DNA of 64,000 nt from Nothopassalora personata. Its lineage: Eukaryota; Ascomycota; Dothideomycetes; Mycosphaerellales; Mycosphaerellaceae. The translations under genes were made by a program, and so were the position numbers. Shown here one piece after another: positions 10,308 to 22,800 of this stretch. Each line of letters starts with the position of its first letter. Within the stretch, counting starts at the first letter, position 1. Location of the stretch: assembly GCA_033816765.1 (NCBI GenBank), contig CM066296.1:682001-746000 (forward strand), in the 5' to 3' direction. The notes beneath the pieces were generated by a model, which worked only from the letters and a program-made list of their open reading frames with translations, did no database searches and was not told the origin of the DNA.

Positions 10308-12143
10308 ATGAGTCCTATAGAAGACAGCATGGACCTCTTACGTCTGCTTGAATATCCACAACTGCTCGGCAAGACGTATCTGGATCATGCCGGCACAACG
10401 GTATGTTTTGTGAAGAGCCCAGCGAGACACGCGCACTGACCGCCCTCTCAAGCCTTGGGCGAAGTCACTCGCGACCGACTTTGCTCGGCTCCTGACAGAA
10501 GATCTCTTCGGGAATCCCCATTCAGAGTCCGATCCCTCAAAGCTGTCGGATCAGAAGATCGAAGCGACACGAAGGAAAACGCTGGAGTTCTTCAACTGCA
10601 ATCCGGACGACTGGGATCTCATCTTCACGCCAAACTCCACAGGGGCGATCAAGCTGGTCCATGACTGCTTCAAAGATCATGCTGAAGAGGCCCGCCGGAA
10701 TTGGTGGTATGGCTATCACAAAGATGCACACACTTCTCTGGTGGGTGTTCGTGAAGGCACCCGGATGCATCGATGCTTCCGCAGCGATAGTGAGGTCGAG
10801 AAGTGGATCGACTTCAGAGGCACCGGTGGAGCTATGTCCCCAAATGATGTCGCGCTGTTCGCATATCCCGCGCAGTCCAACATGACGGGCAAACGATTTC
10901 CTTTGGAGTGGTGTGTATCTTGTCGACCAGCATGGGCTCAACTCATGCTAACACCCGCACTAGGTCCAACCGAATCCGGAATCGTGTCCGCGGCGAGGTT
11001 TATACCCTGCTCGACGCAGCCGCATATGCATCCACAGCTCAACTCGATCTGTCAAATGCTGATGTCGCTCCTGACTTTGTGGCCTTGTCGTTCTACAAGA
11101 TTTTTGGCTTTCCGAACCTTGGCGCTCTCCTGGTACGGAAAGCTTCGTCCAAGATCCTCGAAAGCCGAAAGTTCTTTGGAGGTGGCACCGTCGAGATGGT
11201 GATTTCGGTCAATGACAATTGGGTATCGAGAAAGCAGACCCTACACAGCAGACTAGAAGACGGCACGTTACCATTCACGTCAATCTTCGCACTCGACCTT
11301 GCTATCGACACGCATCGAAAGCTCTATGGACCAGCACCTATGAAGTACATCTCTATACACACTAATAGTCTCTGCAAAAAGCTGCACGACCAGCTCATTC
11401 AGTTACGACATTCGAACGGTATGCCTCTTGTCCAGGTACATACAGACCACGATCGGAAGAAGTCGGCATTCGGAGATGCGTTGTTGCAAGGTGCCATCGT
11501 GGCATTCAGCGTGCTAAAGTCCGTGGGTGGCTTTGTGAGCTTCCTCGAAGTCGAACAAGAGGCGAACAAGCAAGGCATTTACGTTCGCAGCGGATCCCTG
11601 TGCAACCCAGGTGGCCTCGCGACACATCTTCAGTGGTCACCAACTGAGCTCCGTGAAGCTTATGACTATGGCCATCGATGCTCGGATCCGCAAGCTGAAA
11701 TCAAAGGCAAGCCAACCGGTGTCGTGCGCGCCAGTCTCGGTGCCATGAGCAACGACGGTGATGTCGAAAACCTCATCCGGTTCATCAAGGAGACATATAC
11801 AGACCGCGAGTATGCCTCACGAGATCGCATCGTCTTGCCAGATCTGGTCCAGAGACCCGACACACCGAATTGCATCAGCGTCCAAAGCCGTAAAGAAGTC
11901 TCCGGCACAGTCCTGCGAGTCACCAACCAGAGTGTCCAAGACCGCACGCGTCACGCCTTGAAGCAGATCGGCATAATGGCCTCACCGGCCATCCGAGGGT
12001 ATCCCAACGAGGCCGAAAGTATCCACGAGAAATGTCGGAGGTCATCCAGTGTGAGGAGTAAAGGCTCGAAGATTCGCGCCAAGTTCAGGAGGAGCATCGG
12101 TCAGATTCTGCAGCCGAAGATGACAGCGCAGCATTATGGCTGA
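10308..12143 (+). CDS. Molybdenum cofactor sulfurase-like, aminotransferase class V
   Basis: PLP-dependent cysteine desulfurase-type domain that puts the terminal sulfur on the molybdenum cofactor of xanthine dehydrogenase-type enzymes (family role). Exons: 10308..10400, 10453..about 10914, 10964..12143. Intron 1 (10401..10452) is canonical: GTATGT, CTGAC, TCAAG, phase 0. Visible family blocks are YLDHAGTT at the start, FGNPHSES, FTPNSTGAIKLV, AYPAQSNMTGKRFPLEW, DAAAY, the PLP-lysine strand SFYKIFGFP, FFGGGTVE, LEDGTLPF and RSGSLCNPGG. Length is about 575 residues. The C-terminal MOSC domain of full MOCOS/HxB is absent; instead a basic tail of about 100 residues ends the protein. At intron 2 (about 10915..10963; branch CTAAC, acceptor CACTAG clear) the phases disagree: a good donor after W-C leaves phase 0, while exon 3 needs one leading base. 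Only a poor GTGGTG donor at 10908 keeps the frame, so a one-base indel is possible. Confidence 0.85.
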
Positions 12144-12517
12144 GGGAGCTTGCCATTTAGATAGAGGCCGCATTTCGCTGGAAGCGGGTATACAACCAAA
12201 CTAATACGCTCGATGGGCTAGCGCTCGTCAAGTGTTGAGCACGTAATGATCACGATTGTGACGAGTCATGCCAAGTGTATGATGATAGAGATAAGAGATC
12301 GTGGGCGTTTGTTTGGCCTTAATGTAATCCGTTCGCTTGGACACGTCACCCTGAGAACTCTTATACGCCTAGTGACCTTATCATCGTCTTCTCCGACTCC
12401 AGTTGTGTTGAAGGATGTTGCAACGAGGTGGTGAAAGGTTCTGCGGAGATCTTCGACGTTCCAGCCGAGTGTCTTGGTCGACCTGGGGACGTGCCACTCT
12501 CTCATCCCTTTTTGCCT

Positions 12518-13400
12518 CTATAGCGATCCCCTCATGCGGCCTCTCTGAACGACCGCACCGCCATCAGACGAATCATTCCTAGGCAGCCTGGTATAATCCT
12601 CGAAATGAGCAGCAATTCTCAGGTCCGGCCGGCGAACAGCATCGCGTCGCTCCTTGAGCGCAACCTCAGGATCCACGGTTGCCACCCACACATCCTTTCG
12701 AATCCCGAATAGTACCAGATATGCATCAAATACGTCTCCCAAGGTGTCACCCGCCTTCGTGGGTAGAGCCAAGTCCTTGACGAGCGACCACACCTCACCG
12801 AGCATCTCGAGCGCATGCGGAGTGCCATAGATGACAGCACTAATCCGAATCTCGGGGTCGGCTTCTGGTAGAAGAGACATTCGCATGGATCGCCTCATAT
12901 CAGGCCTCAGCGCCAAGGAAAGGATCGCCAAGAGCTGTCAGGCGATGGATGTGTTCTTCGATCTGGCAGTGCAGAACGATGGGCAGGCCGATAGTATTGT
13001 GTTCTTAATCTATTCCGTGCGGCAATATGGAAGCGAGTAATGCCTTGCGCAACTGGCGAGGCTACGGCCCTTGCTGCTGCTGCTTTGAGTCTCTCCTCGG
13101 CGGGTGTTGCGACAAACATGAGCCATAGAGATGGCACGGCATCCATATCGATGAGTTTCTCAATGATGGTGCATGGAGTAGAATTCGGCGACAGGCATAT
13201 CAATCGCTGTAGGTTGACGGAGCCATTGATGGTCGCGTTCCATGATCGGATGGCTCGGCGCAGAGGAGAGAGAGATTATCTAGTGGTGGTAGGTTGACAA
13301 TATGGTCATCGCTGGCAATGGCGTTGTTACATTCCAGACGAAGAAGAATCGCCTCGAGTACCGTGAGAGCGCGATTGGTGGCGGATTCGGTGGTCGCCAT
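12518..13400 (-). pseudogene. F-box-like protein relic with several frame breaks
   Basis: Four successive minus-strand pieces in different frames read as one protein of the dothideomycete F-box-like type. Piece 1 starts at ATG 13400 and holds VLEAILLRL, like the F-box start. Piece 2 (about 13265-13030) continues RAIRSWNATINGSVNLQR, matching the usual R-x-W-x-x-x-I-x-x-S-x-x-L-Q-R core. Piece 3 (about 13005-12905) and piece 4 (about 12931-12518; PEIRISAVIYGTP and a long charged tail) follow. No GT..AG introns of reasonable size resolve the breaks. F-box proteins recruit substrates to SCF ubiquitin ligases. If the breaks are real this copy is dead. The last piece alone encodes up to 137 codons. 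Confidence 0.45.
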
Positions 13401-13839
13401 GTTCTTTCTTATCCCCCATTGCAGCGAAATGCTGTTGGCTGTGAATAGACTTGCGAGGGTGTACACAGTGTTGAAGGCGCATGAAGTGACGACATTGAAG
13501 TGTCGGTCCTGCTGTGGGCAGCTGCCTGAGCGCAAACGGCCAACAGCCCGCAGCGGTGTGTACACACGGGCCGTTGACAACCCACCCTCGTCTACACATA
13601 CCTGCTTTCTTGAAAACAGTCTTCTTCAGTTGAGACACATCAACTATCCTTCATTCCGTCCACCATCTCGTCCACATTTGTCCAACACGCTCTCCTTGAT
13701 AGACCATAATTCTGGCAGAGGTTCGACCGACCCTAGATATACACAGGCTCAGGAGCAGCAGTCCACTTAGTAAGTCCAGCCATCGGTGCTCGGTTTCGGA
13801 CATGTCGACTATGCACACAGAATTATTAGCCTCACTTCA

Positions 13840-14070
13840 TCACACACGCGTCGAGTTCAAGATGACATTCACATCACACTGCGCCTCGATCTTGAATTCA
13901 ATAAAAGTGCAACCTCCACAATCTCTCTTCAACTGCGGCGCGCCAGCGCCCTCAGAAACATAGATTGCGTTGCCCTGACAATCAGGTCGACCAGGTGAGA
14001 GGCATTTTTGGGCTTGAGTCAGAACACGGGGTGTTGCCAAGGTGGCGAGAAAAGCTGTTGGTAGCTGCAT
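13840..14070 (-). CDS. Small Cys-containing candidate secreted protein
   Basis: A 76-codon frame. The N-terminus has a short hydrophobic stretch (residues 4-16, Ala/Leu/Thr-rich) followed by a TQAQ-like cleavage region, resembling a fungal signal peptide. The mature part is about 55 residues with five Cys (spacing includes C-x2-C in DCGGC) and charged residues between. Odd Cys number and the abrupt TRV ending suggest a missing 3' exon: a GTGTGTG donor-like sequence lies at the end of the frame. The size and composition fit small secreted or effector-like proteins, but no family is recognised. Confidence 0.4.
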   Translation of the reverse strand: MQLPTAFLATLATPRVLTQAQKCLSPGRPDCQGNAIYVSEGAGAPQLKRDCGGCTFIEFKIEAQCDVNVILNSTRV

Positions 14071-14432
14071 CGTGGTGTTGTTGTTATCCCTCTGCGAGAA
14101 TGGTCGATGGGATTATCCGCAGTCCGAAGCACTTCTTAGTAGGCAGGGGGCGTTCAGTGAACGGAACGAATCACGCTTGCCTATTACGTGCTGTGTCTCG
14201 CAATGCGGAGTCGACCCGATGGCACAAACTGGATCAGGGCGTAGTATCTTCCAGCAGTCTTGAGAGCTCTTCCGGAGCGCGATGTTGACCGGGTTTTCGT
14301 TTGATAGTGCTACCGGATCCAGGTCCCGATCGAGAGTGGTCTAGAAATGTAGGTAGGCGTCCTTATCACGGGTCTACAACAGCAGAAGGCCCAGACTCTT
14401 GCTCTGCTTGAACTCCGCTGCTGAGGAATATC

Positions 14433-17065
14433 TCAATCGCTAATATCGCCTCTTCCACCGCTATTGTTTCCATCGTCACCGACGACCTGTCCGACTTGGA
14501 AGAGATGCTCCATAGCGTCGTTGAACAGGTCAGGGCCCCAGAGTTCATCCTCCCTCGCCTTGCCCTTCTTGCTGATCTTTTTTCCTTTCCCTTCGCTGTA
14601 AGTGTCGAAGAAGTCTTCATAAGTCGTGATAACCTGGTCCCGCACAGCGGCCACGAGTGTTTCCCTTGTTCTGGCATCGTCCACAAACTCGTCCAGCTTT
14701 GCCCGTAGAGCAGGGACATCTTTCTCCGCGAGACCACGAACAGTACGCACCGCCTTGAGAGGATCGAACTGATCCTTTTGTTGAGCGACCATCGTAGTCT
14801 CTACAGGTGCCGTGATGTGCGATGTGTAGCCGTTGACAAAGTCGTTGATAACTGTCCTTAGCCTGCCGTCCAGCTCAGCCTTGGCATCAAGCATATTTTC
14901 AACCACTTTCGGAAGTAGGCCGCCACCAACGGCGCCACCCACGAGGCGTACCCATGATGCAGGATTCCAGAGACTGCCTCTTTCTCTAAGCTCGTAGAAT
15001 GTGTTGGTTACAGACGAGAAATCGAACTCTACCTCGGGTGGGCTGAACTCGATATCGAAGGCGACGATCTGCTGTTTTAAATGCAGGAGGTGGATGATCA
15101 GGAAAAGCTGACCATCCTGTGGCGACTTCTTCGACCCAACTTGATGGCTCGCGTAGATTAACGAAGCGATAGTTGAATGGACAATGTGATGTGCCAAGTC
15201 GTCGAAGACGGTGCTGTTCACCAGGCGGTAGATCCGGCGAAGCAACCATATGGCTTTGCGTAGAGTCGGATACCAGTGTCTGCTGGCAGACGCCGTCTCT
15301 TCCGGTGTAAGGCGCTTGCTGAACATGCTCTCGCCGTCATCCTCATCACTGTCCGCCACAGTCGGAATCTTTGGCACAGGAGTGTCGGCCACGGGATGGG
15401 TGCGCTTTCCAGAGAGTACCGGTCCCTTCTTATGTCCATTGGCTGCAATGGTCGCCGCCCGTGGCGAGAACTCGAAGTCCTCTGGCTTGGGCTTGTAGTT
15501 CTCAATACCGTCGCGCAGGACGTTCATGGCCAGAAAGACGAGCCTGGTCTGCGCATCTTCGAGCGCAGGCTGAATCAGACTCGCAAAGTCAAGCTTTCTG
15601 CCTAGGGATCTGCCATGGATAGATGGACTGACTACAGCATTGTCAAGCTCATCTTCATCGTCGGATTCCGTCTCCATATAACGGCTCTGTATCATGGCAC
15701 AGAGATCGCACAGCTTCTCCATCTTGGTCTCGTGTATAGTTCTTGGTCGAAGGTAGTCATACATAGGCTCCATCAAGCTCTCCAAGAATTCGTATAGGGC
15801 ACCGTTTGTCTCGAACCATTCGAACCACAAGTCGTACTCATCTAAGCAGATACCACGTACAAAACCGACAGCGGTCTTCGCAAACGATAAGACATCCGTG
15901 TGCTGCGGACTAGCGGCGAGCTCCGCCATCTTCTTTGCAACAAGTGGAAGAATAAGGCGTCCTCGAGTGGTAGCGTACGACTGATATAGCTCACGGAGCA
16001 GACCGAGATATTCCGGCTCGCGACCAGAATCCACATCATCCGGAGTGAGAACGGCGCGTTTCTGAATCTCCAGTCCAAGAGCCTTCAATTCAGGAGCTGG
16101 GACTCTGAACTTGGCGTAGAGCAGAGCTGAGTGCGTAGTCTCTTTCAGCTGACCACTCTGTATCCTCTTGCTGATGTCAGCCGCAATTACACCAAGGGAT
16201 TTCGTAAAGTAGTGTCTTATCAGAGTCAAGGCCCGTGTAAGTAGAAGACGATATCGACTGCGGTACGTCGCTGACTCCTTGTGCTTAGGATGAGATTCCA
16301 TGTACGCAAGGCAGTTGTCGAGGTTCGATAGCATCTCAGGGAAGTCCTTGCCCTTGACTAGGTTCGCAGCGCCTGGGGCGTTCAGACGCCTTGTCATGGG
16401 GTCTAGATATGCATAGTACTGTGCATTCTCGTCCAAAGCGTCCGCCAGCGCTGTCAGACGCCTTTGCTCGCCGATCAGAGACTCGCATTGTTGTCGAAAT
16501 GCTTCCGTCTGAGCCTCGACGGCTTTGAAGGAATCTGACAGGCTCGAGAGCACAGACAAAGTCTCTGTAGTGGAAGCAAGCAAGTTCTGAAGATGTGTGT
16601 CCGACAGCTCCAGCTGTTCTTGGTATGTTTGATAAGCCCAATGGCTGTTGTCCAAGAGGCGATGGTCTATGTGTCCGAACTCTGCCTCAAACTCGAGCTC
16701 GGTACCTCGAGTTGCGTATCCCTCATGCTGCCCAGGGAGGCTCGCCTTCCTCCGAGATAGAGTCTCTTTCTCTGTATAAGCATGCACGGCATGGTAGAAG
16801 TCGCTGTAGCTTTGTGCTCGTCGCGCTATGGACGCCTTCTCAGGGCCGATGCCCGGGTTGTCGTCCTCAGTAACTTCCTGAATAGGCTCTATCGCCACAT
16901 CAGCTTTCTCTTCGGCCTAGGAACTATCAGAACAGTCAGGCCAGTGAGCCTCGCTAGGCGGTGGCTTACCGGTTGCTGCAATAGGGAAGTCCGTCGTCTA
17001 TGCTGAGGCTTCTCCTTTGCGACCGCCGGCGCCGAGGTGAGCGTGTGGAACCAAGCATCGTCCAT
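14433..17065 (-). CDS. COG3: Conserved oligomeric Golgi complex subunit 3 (Sec34)
   Basis: Subunit of lobe A of the COG tethering complex, which captures retrograde vesicles at the cis-Golgi. Exons: 17065..16970 (32 codons) and 16916..14433 (828 codons), giving 859 residues. Intron 16969..16917 is 53 nt with GTAAGC donor, CTGAC-type branch and CCTAG acceptor, phase 0; the join is QQP to AEEKADVAIEP. The Sec34 N-terminal domain is at about residues 130-280: a coiled-coil-like segment (LSSLSDSFKAVEAQTEAFRQQCESL) leads to the conserved YYAYLDPMTRRLNAPG and the Leu-rich helices after it. A disordered acidic/Ser-Thr region around residues 510-560 (SDEDDGES) and a Lys-rich segment near the C-terminus are lineage-typical. 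Frame is uninterrupted. Confidence 0.92.
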
Positions 17066-18707
17066 GGTACAGAGCAGAGGCACGAGTGCTAATCGCGAGC
17101 CATGCGGTGACGACAACGCGATTCAGATGTCTACGTGTAGCAATTCCGGGTCGAGTATCGGTACGTAAATCAAAGCCACCTATTGTCCAGGTGGCCCCAA
17201 CATACACTTGATGAGCACTACCTAAGTTTAGTGAAAGTGGGGTGTCAGCTTCTATCGTACCGCGCAAACCTAGTCACGTGCAAGATGATGAATGTGAACA
17301 AGGCAATCTGTACTTCACGATGAGGTGCCGCGGTACTACAATGGCCAGCACATCTACACGGCGTATAAATCTGGCATTCGCCTCGATATGAAATGTAGAT
17401 TCAAGGAGTAGATCTCGAATTCCCTCGTTCGTTACGAAGTTGCTACTGCCATTTCGTGAGCCCTGCTGCGGCCATCTCCGTCGCCGCACACGGACCGCGG
17501 GCCATCAAGCCGGCGCACTACAGTACTAAACCCAAATATCATATTTCGACTTCATCAGATGCGGCCATCCTGTGGACAAGGTCTTCCAGAGTGCTTTCCC
17601 TGTTCAGAAGACACATCGAAGATCTCCCCACTCGAGTCAGGACCATCATGACTGCTGCCACGATCACTCCTCACTCATCATGTCGCACGGCATTGGTCTC
17701 AGCCACCTCCGCGAATCGCAACCCTTCGCGTCCACAGCCCACGAGGACCATGGCTTCTCGGGCTTCCTCTGATGCGCCTTTATGCCATCAGTACTTCCGT
17801 ATCGATGGTCGCCTTCGTGTACAACGATCTTAACGCATCCGGGCGCGCCAACGTGGTCCACCGAAGAGTCCCGTGCCAAGAAATTCCGAGCTGTCGGGAT
17901 GCCAGGTGTGCTCGGTTTGTCAATGTCCAAGCTGCCGAAGATCCATAGCGTTGGGATCTCAACTTAGCGAACCCCGGTCCCCGCACTGGCTGGAACTTCT
18001 TAGCATGCGCTCGCCGCACGAAGTGTGCAGACTCAAAACAGAAAGTCCCACGGCATCTGGTAGAGCAGGCTTGGCGTTCATAAGCTGCTGACCTCTTCGG
18101 AAAAGCAATCGATACGACAAGGATAAGTCTCTTCACGCATACATCTGGAGTCGTCTCGCGTGGCGTAGCACTGGCGTCTTTCCTTGTAAGTCAGTCACCG
18201 ATCACAGTCCAGAGCGCATGTCGACCGGCATCCTAGCTGTATCCGATGTAGCAGCTCTTGAGCCTATGACAACGCTTCAAAGATGGTGTGCGGAAGTACG
18301 ATTGCTTAGGACAAGGGTTTTCCACGGCGCTCTGGCTTGCTCGCAGACGCCGAGTCCACTAATTCGATCACTCATGTTCATTTGACGTAGCCTGGACCCA
18401 ATGTCTGGGATGAAGTGGGGAAAGACGCCATACGACCATTCCAATGCATGGGCGCTGTCTGTGAGCAGGCTTGTGATACGGTGCATTGACGTGACCGACT
18501 GTGCGAGGCACTTATAAAGACGCTACTGCTGCTCGTTCAGGTCAGCTTGCAAGCTTCTTCGCGAAGTCCCTCTTTTCGAGACCTTCATCATCGCCCGCGA
18601 GCCCACTGTCCAGCCTATCGTTCCTGCCAATTGAGCACCACACTTTCTTGCATACTTTATGGTGTGGACTCTTTGACAACCACATTTGGAGGCTTTTTGG
18701 ATTTGAA
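17066..18707. other. Intergenic, scattered coding-like fragments only
   Basis: About 1.6 kb between COG3 (divergent) and the RRM gene. Short frames at 17456-17967 plus and 17664-18136 minus overlap each other and neither has a recognisable domain or splice structure. The last 200 bases contain a CT-rich stretch (about 18570-18650) upstream of the RRM gene start, consistent with a fungal promoter. Confidence 0.4.
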
Positions 18708-19856
18708 ATGTCTACTAACCGCAGCAAGGGGCCGTTCTTCGTTCACATCGAGAATGTACGGTCACTGCACTTCTACGACAATCCCGAGCTAACGGCCTTT
18801 CGAGCTGCCAATTAGATACACATGGCAAGATCTCAAGGACATGATCAGAAAGCGTGCTGCTCATGGGGTCTGGACGGACATGGCAGTATATCCCAATGGT
18901 CAGCAGGGCGGGAAGGGTTACGCGCGTATACAAAGACCGAACGAGGCATATGACCTCTACAGTGCGCACATAATTTGCCCCCGAGTGAAAAGCCAGCAAA
19001 GCTTATAATGAGTGCAGAGTACCTCACCGAGAACATCATCGAAGGCCAGCGTTTACGAGTCCATCTGTGGGACACCAGCGAAGTTTCGCCCACCTTTATA
19101 GAATGCAATTGCGGATCTAATCCTCGAGTCCACCCGACTGGACAGCAGGTGGCTCAAATTATGAGTGACCCTGGTTGGCAGACATTCTCCGCCACGTCGC
19201 CGGTGTCAATGGTGCAGCCTGCGCGATACCCTCCACCAAACGCCATTCCTCAAATGATACATCCGCCAGTGCAACAACCTGCAATGCAAATGACACCGGA
19301 TCGGCTGACAATGGCACTGTCCAGCATGAACCTGGATCCGAGAAATCCTAGTCATCGTCAGTATGCTCTTCAACAGTGGTCGGCCCGGCAATCTCAACAA
19401 CAACAGTACCAAGCGCAAGGTGGCGCTCAGCGATACCCATGCTACGTGGCAAATTCTACAGGCCTGCCCACCAATGCTAGTCAAGGAGTGATTAGGACAG
19501 AGGCACGTGGCATCTTCATAAGTGGTCTAAAGTACGAGGCCCGGACCCGCGAAATCGAGCTGCACTTCGGAAAAGCTGGAGAAGTGGTCAAGGTGGATCT
19601 GCAAAAAGACCCACAAACCGGCAAGTCCAAGGGAAACGCCACCATCCAGTACTCTTCGGCCGAAGCCGCGCAGAGGGCTATTGAGATGTTCCATGGCGAA
19701 AATTTCCAAGGGATGAGGATGAAGGTTCGAAGGGACAAAGAAGCAACGGCGATCAGCGCCCCACACCCTGCAGGTACAGTAGGCCAATCAAGTCGAAGCA
19801 GGGAACAGCCCACCATTGTGAATGGCAGCCAGGTGCGTCAAATGATGCGAGCATGA
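18708..19856 (+). CDS. RNA-binding protein with two RRM domains
   Basis: Exon 1 18708..18755 (16 codons), intron 18756..18804 (49 nt, GTACGG donor, CTAAC branch, TTTCGAG acceptor, phase 0), then exon 2 from 18805. The join creates an RRM start: FFVHIEN followed by LPIRYTWQDLKDMIR, the usual RNP2-plus-helix layout, then GKGYARIQRPNEA as a degenerate RNP1. RRM2 is in the C-terminal third: GIFISGLKYEARTREIELHFGKAGEV and GKSKGNATIQYSSAEAAQRAI. Between them lies a Pro/Gln-rich linker with a Q run. At about 18961 the frame shifts: codons to DLY (18958-18960) are followed by two spare bases before the next frame (CAHNLPPSEKP..., to the stop at 19856). This looks like one missing base; a 35-nt intron would also restore the frame but is too short. 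Total about 365 residues. Likely an mRNA-binding/nuclear protein. Confidence 0.75.
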
Positions 19857-22800
19857 CAGTAATGTGTGATGTTAGTGCTGAATGAGACAGCTGCCAATTC
19901 TACCGCCGGTACAACAAAGTCGCAAAGACAGTGTGATCTCGTACTGTACTTGACACGGCCGACAACCTACACGACTGACTGCACATCACGATGCTTGATA
20001 GGTGAAAGAGGTTTATCCTGCATTCAGCCAATACCTTCTGCATAGCAAGGCGTTGGCATTCTGGGGTACACGACGCACGTGCAAGGATGTTCTGACGAAC
20101 GGCGCGAGCGATCAGGCGTTCGCTTTATTGACATTCAGCACATGCACGAAGCAAAAGTATGGAGGAATATTGGCGTACACAGCATCTACAGAATGTCGTT
20201 CTTCATAGCTTGCAAAGTAGCGATCCGCTGTCAATCGACAGGTTCTAATCTCTGTGCTACCTTAGGTGCCACCCGAATCCCAGGTCGGACCACGGCTCGA
20301 TATGCAGTCCCCGCCCTTTGGACGAGAGCTCTGCGAACATGGCTGGATAAGGATTCTTGCAGCCATTCAACGCACTTACACTCCTCGGACATGTCCGGTG
20401 AACGTTATAACTTACGCATGCATTTGAGCTATCGCCGCATGATGGTGCCGCTGATGCCCGACCGCCGACCGAGTGTGCTTGGAACAGTATCAAAACCCGA
20501 CAGCCTGGTAGACGGCCCTCCGACAAATCCCCAACCTGCATTGTTCGCCAGGTGGTCCGGGATATACATATTTAGTCCTAGGAGCGGCATTCTGAAGCGT
20601 GGCGGCGGAGCCCACGCGACTAACAGCAGTACCGTGACATCATTTGCGGCGGTTAAGGTGGAGGAGTGAGCGGTTACCACTCCTTTCATTCGACAAGAAT
20701 CTGCAGTACTAGTGGAAGGTGTGGCAGCCAACTACCAAGACGTTTGCCGCACACAGCGCCCTTCAGCAAGAATTATCCATGGATGAGCGAGAGCTGTCGG
20801 GCTACAGCTCCAACTCGCACAATTTAGTGCTTGCAGATGCACCTTTTTGGAGTACCACAACAGCTTCACAAGAGGAGTAGGATACCTAGCTAAGATCATT
20901 GGCCTTCAACAACAGCAATGACTATCCGTATTCCCGCACTTTTGGATCATACCCTAGATGAGTGGCAAAGGTCAGGGCGTTGGATATGCCACTGGCATGA
21001 GCGAATGCAACAAAGTATCTCGACCCGGTACCACCTTCTCTGCACAACTGAGTCAACGTTGTCGTGCGAGAACCACCTCTTCATCAATGTCGTGAATTGA
21101 CCAAAACTCATGGTACCGACGAAAAGGGAACTGCATAAAAACCATCGTCGGTTGCGCGCCGGTATTCAATCAATATCGGTCGACAACTCATGCGATGCGA
21201 TGCGATGAAATGGCTCGAAGCATCCACGCACGCGAGGCAAAGACGGCCCTTCTCGCGGCTTCGACTACTGCCGCGAGAGCTGCCGTGCAGAACTGCAGCA
21301 ATAGTCTTGCGTATTCCGCGGCTACCACTCGGAAGTCACCCTAGATCTTTCTAGCGCTGCAGGAGGCCAATGTAACTAGGATGAAGACTGGTCATTCGGG
21401 CTATAGGAGTGAGATCCTGCGACCCCGGTTCTGTGTAACAATAGGCGCTGTCCTACGGCGCACTTCAACACCTGTCTTTGGAAGTCTTAGAGTGTGCCCC
21501 AAAGGCCAATTCCGCGCTAGTGTGCTGTGTAGTTTCTTGACCAACCGCCAGCGGCATGAACGACATTGATTTCTGATCCTGTTCGCAGCAAAGTTGCCGT
21601 CACTTATCGTCAGTCTTGAATCGCCGGGATCCTGGGCTAGATTGGGCAAGAGCGGAGCGAAGAGCGAGCAGTGCGACCTGATCAGGCATCGAGACTCGGT
21701 ACATTTGCCACGGGTTCGTGCGTCTTGCATGAATGTGGGAAATGTGTAGTTGCACAACGCACGCGGGGCAGAAACGCCACTGTCTGGCCTTCAGTGCTCC
21801 GAAATCGATGTTCCAAAATCTCTGCACGCCGCCAACTTTCATGTGATGAAGACCCGCCTTCAATGTCATATTGCGGCTGTTGACACTGGCCCGTGCGTTA
21901 TGGATGAACCTCTGGATGCCCACTCACTTTTCGTAAGTGATCCAACCTCTTCCTCGCGTCCAGCTGCAAGCCCAGAGACTCAGACCGGAGCTCGTCCCCG
22001 GCAACAACCTCGACCAAGGCAATCGACCAAGCCATCGTCAGAAAATAGCTTGAGCCTCCCTTGATCACAACAGAAAGATTAGAGCTCTGTGGTACACATT
22101 GATCGAGCGACGAGTCAGAACAACGTTCTCGTCGAGTGGCTCAACGATCTGACCACTCAGGGACAGCGCTTCCGGGCACAGCTGTCAGAGGTCACGAAGT
22201 CATACATTACCGACATCGAACACAACATCTCAACAGCTACCGTGAAACGACATGGCCAGCGACCATCTCTAAGCTAGTGCCATATCACGCTTGTTTACGC
22301 ATCCTCTCCAGCCCCCGAAAGTCACAGGATATAACATGAGTACAAAGGCTTGGGAAGACACGCAGGGACCCGTAAGTGAAGATCTGTCGTGTCCAAGCCA
22401 ATCTCAACAGACCGTGAAGGCCAGAGCGATGCTCGGTCGATATTCGATGACGAGGATCTAGATGCAGTGCAGATCATAATTCCACTGGTATGCAACAGTC
22501 TTTCCTACGAAGAACTCGTTTAGCCAATGCGAAGTGCAGCACATCAAGAATTTGTAGCTGAGCAAGACTTTCCGTCCACAGCCATGGCCAACAGCCAGCC
22601 ATCTTCACAACGACCAAAGGTGCTCTGCTGAAGAATCATCGCTTGAGGTACAGACATTGGTACACAACGCCATAAGCAGCCATTTAATCCACACCAGATA
22701 ATGATGATGTATGCAAGGATCGGGCGCGGCATCGCTCTCGCGCGAAGGAGTCTTATTCAGCGCCACTGGCTTGTGAATGGTCCTCAAGAATTCTGCAGCG

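Noticed and set aside
20079..20669. 196-codon plus ORF in the gene-poor region
   Set aside because: No recognisable motif and irregular composition; overlaps a minus frame of similar quality.
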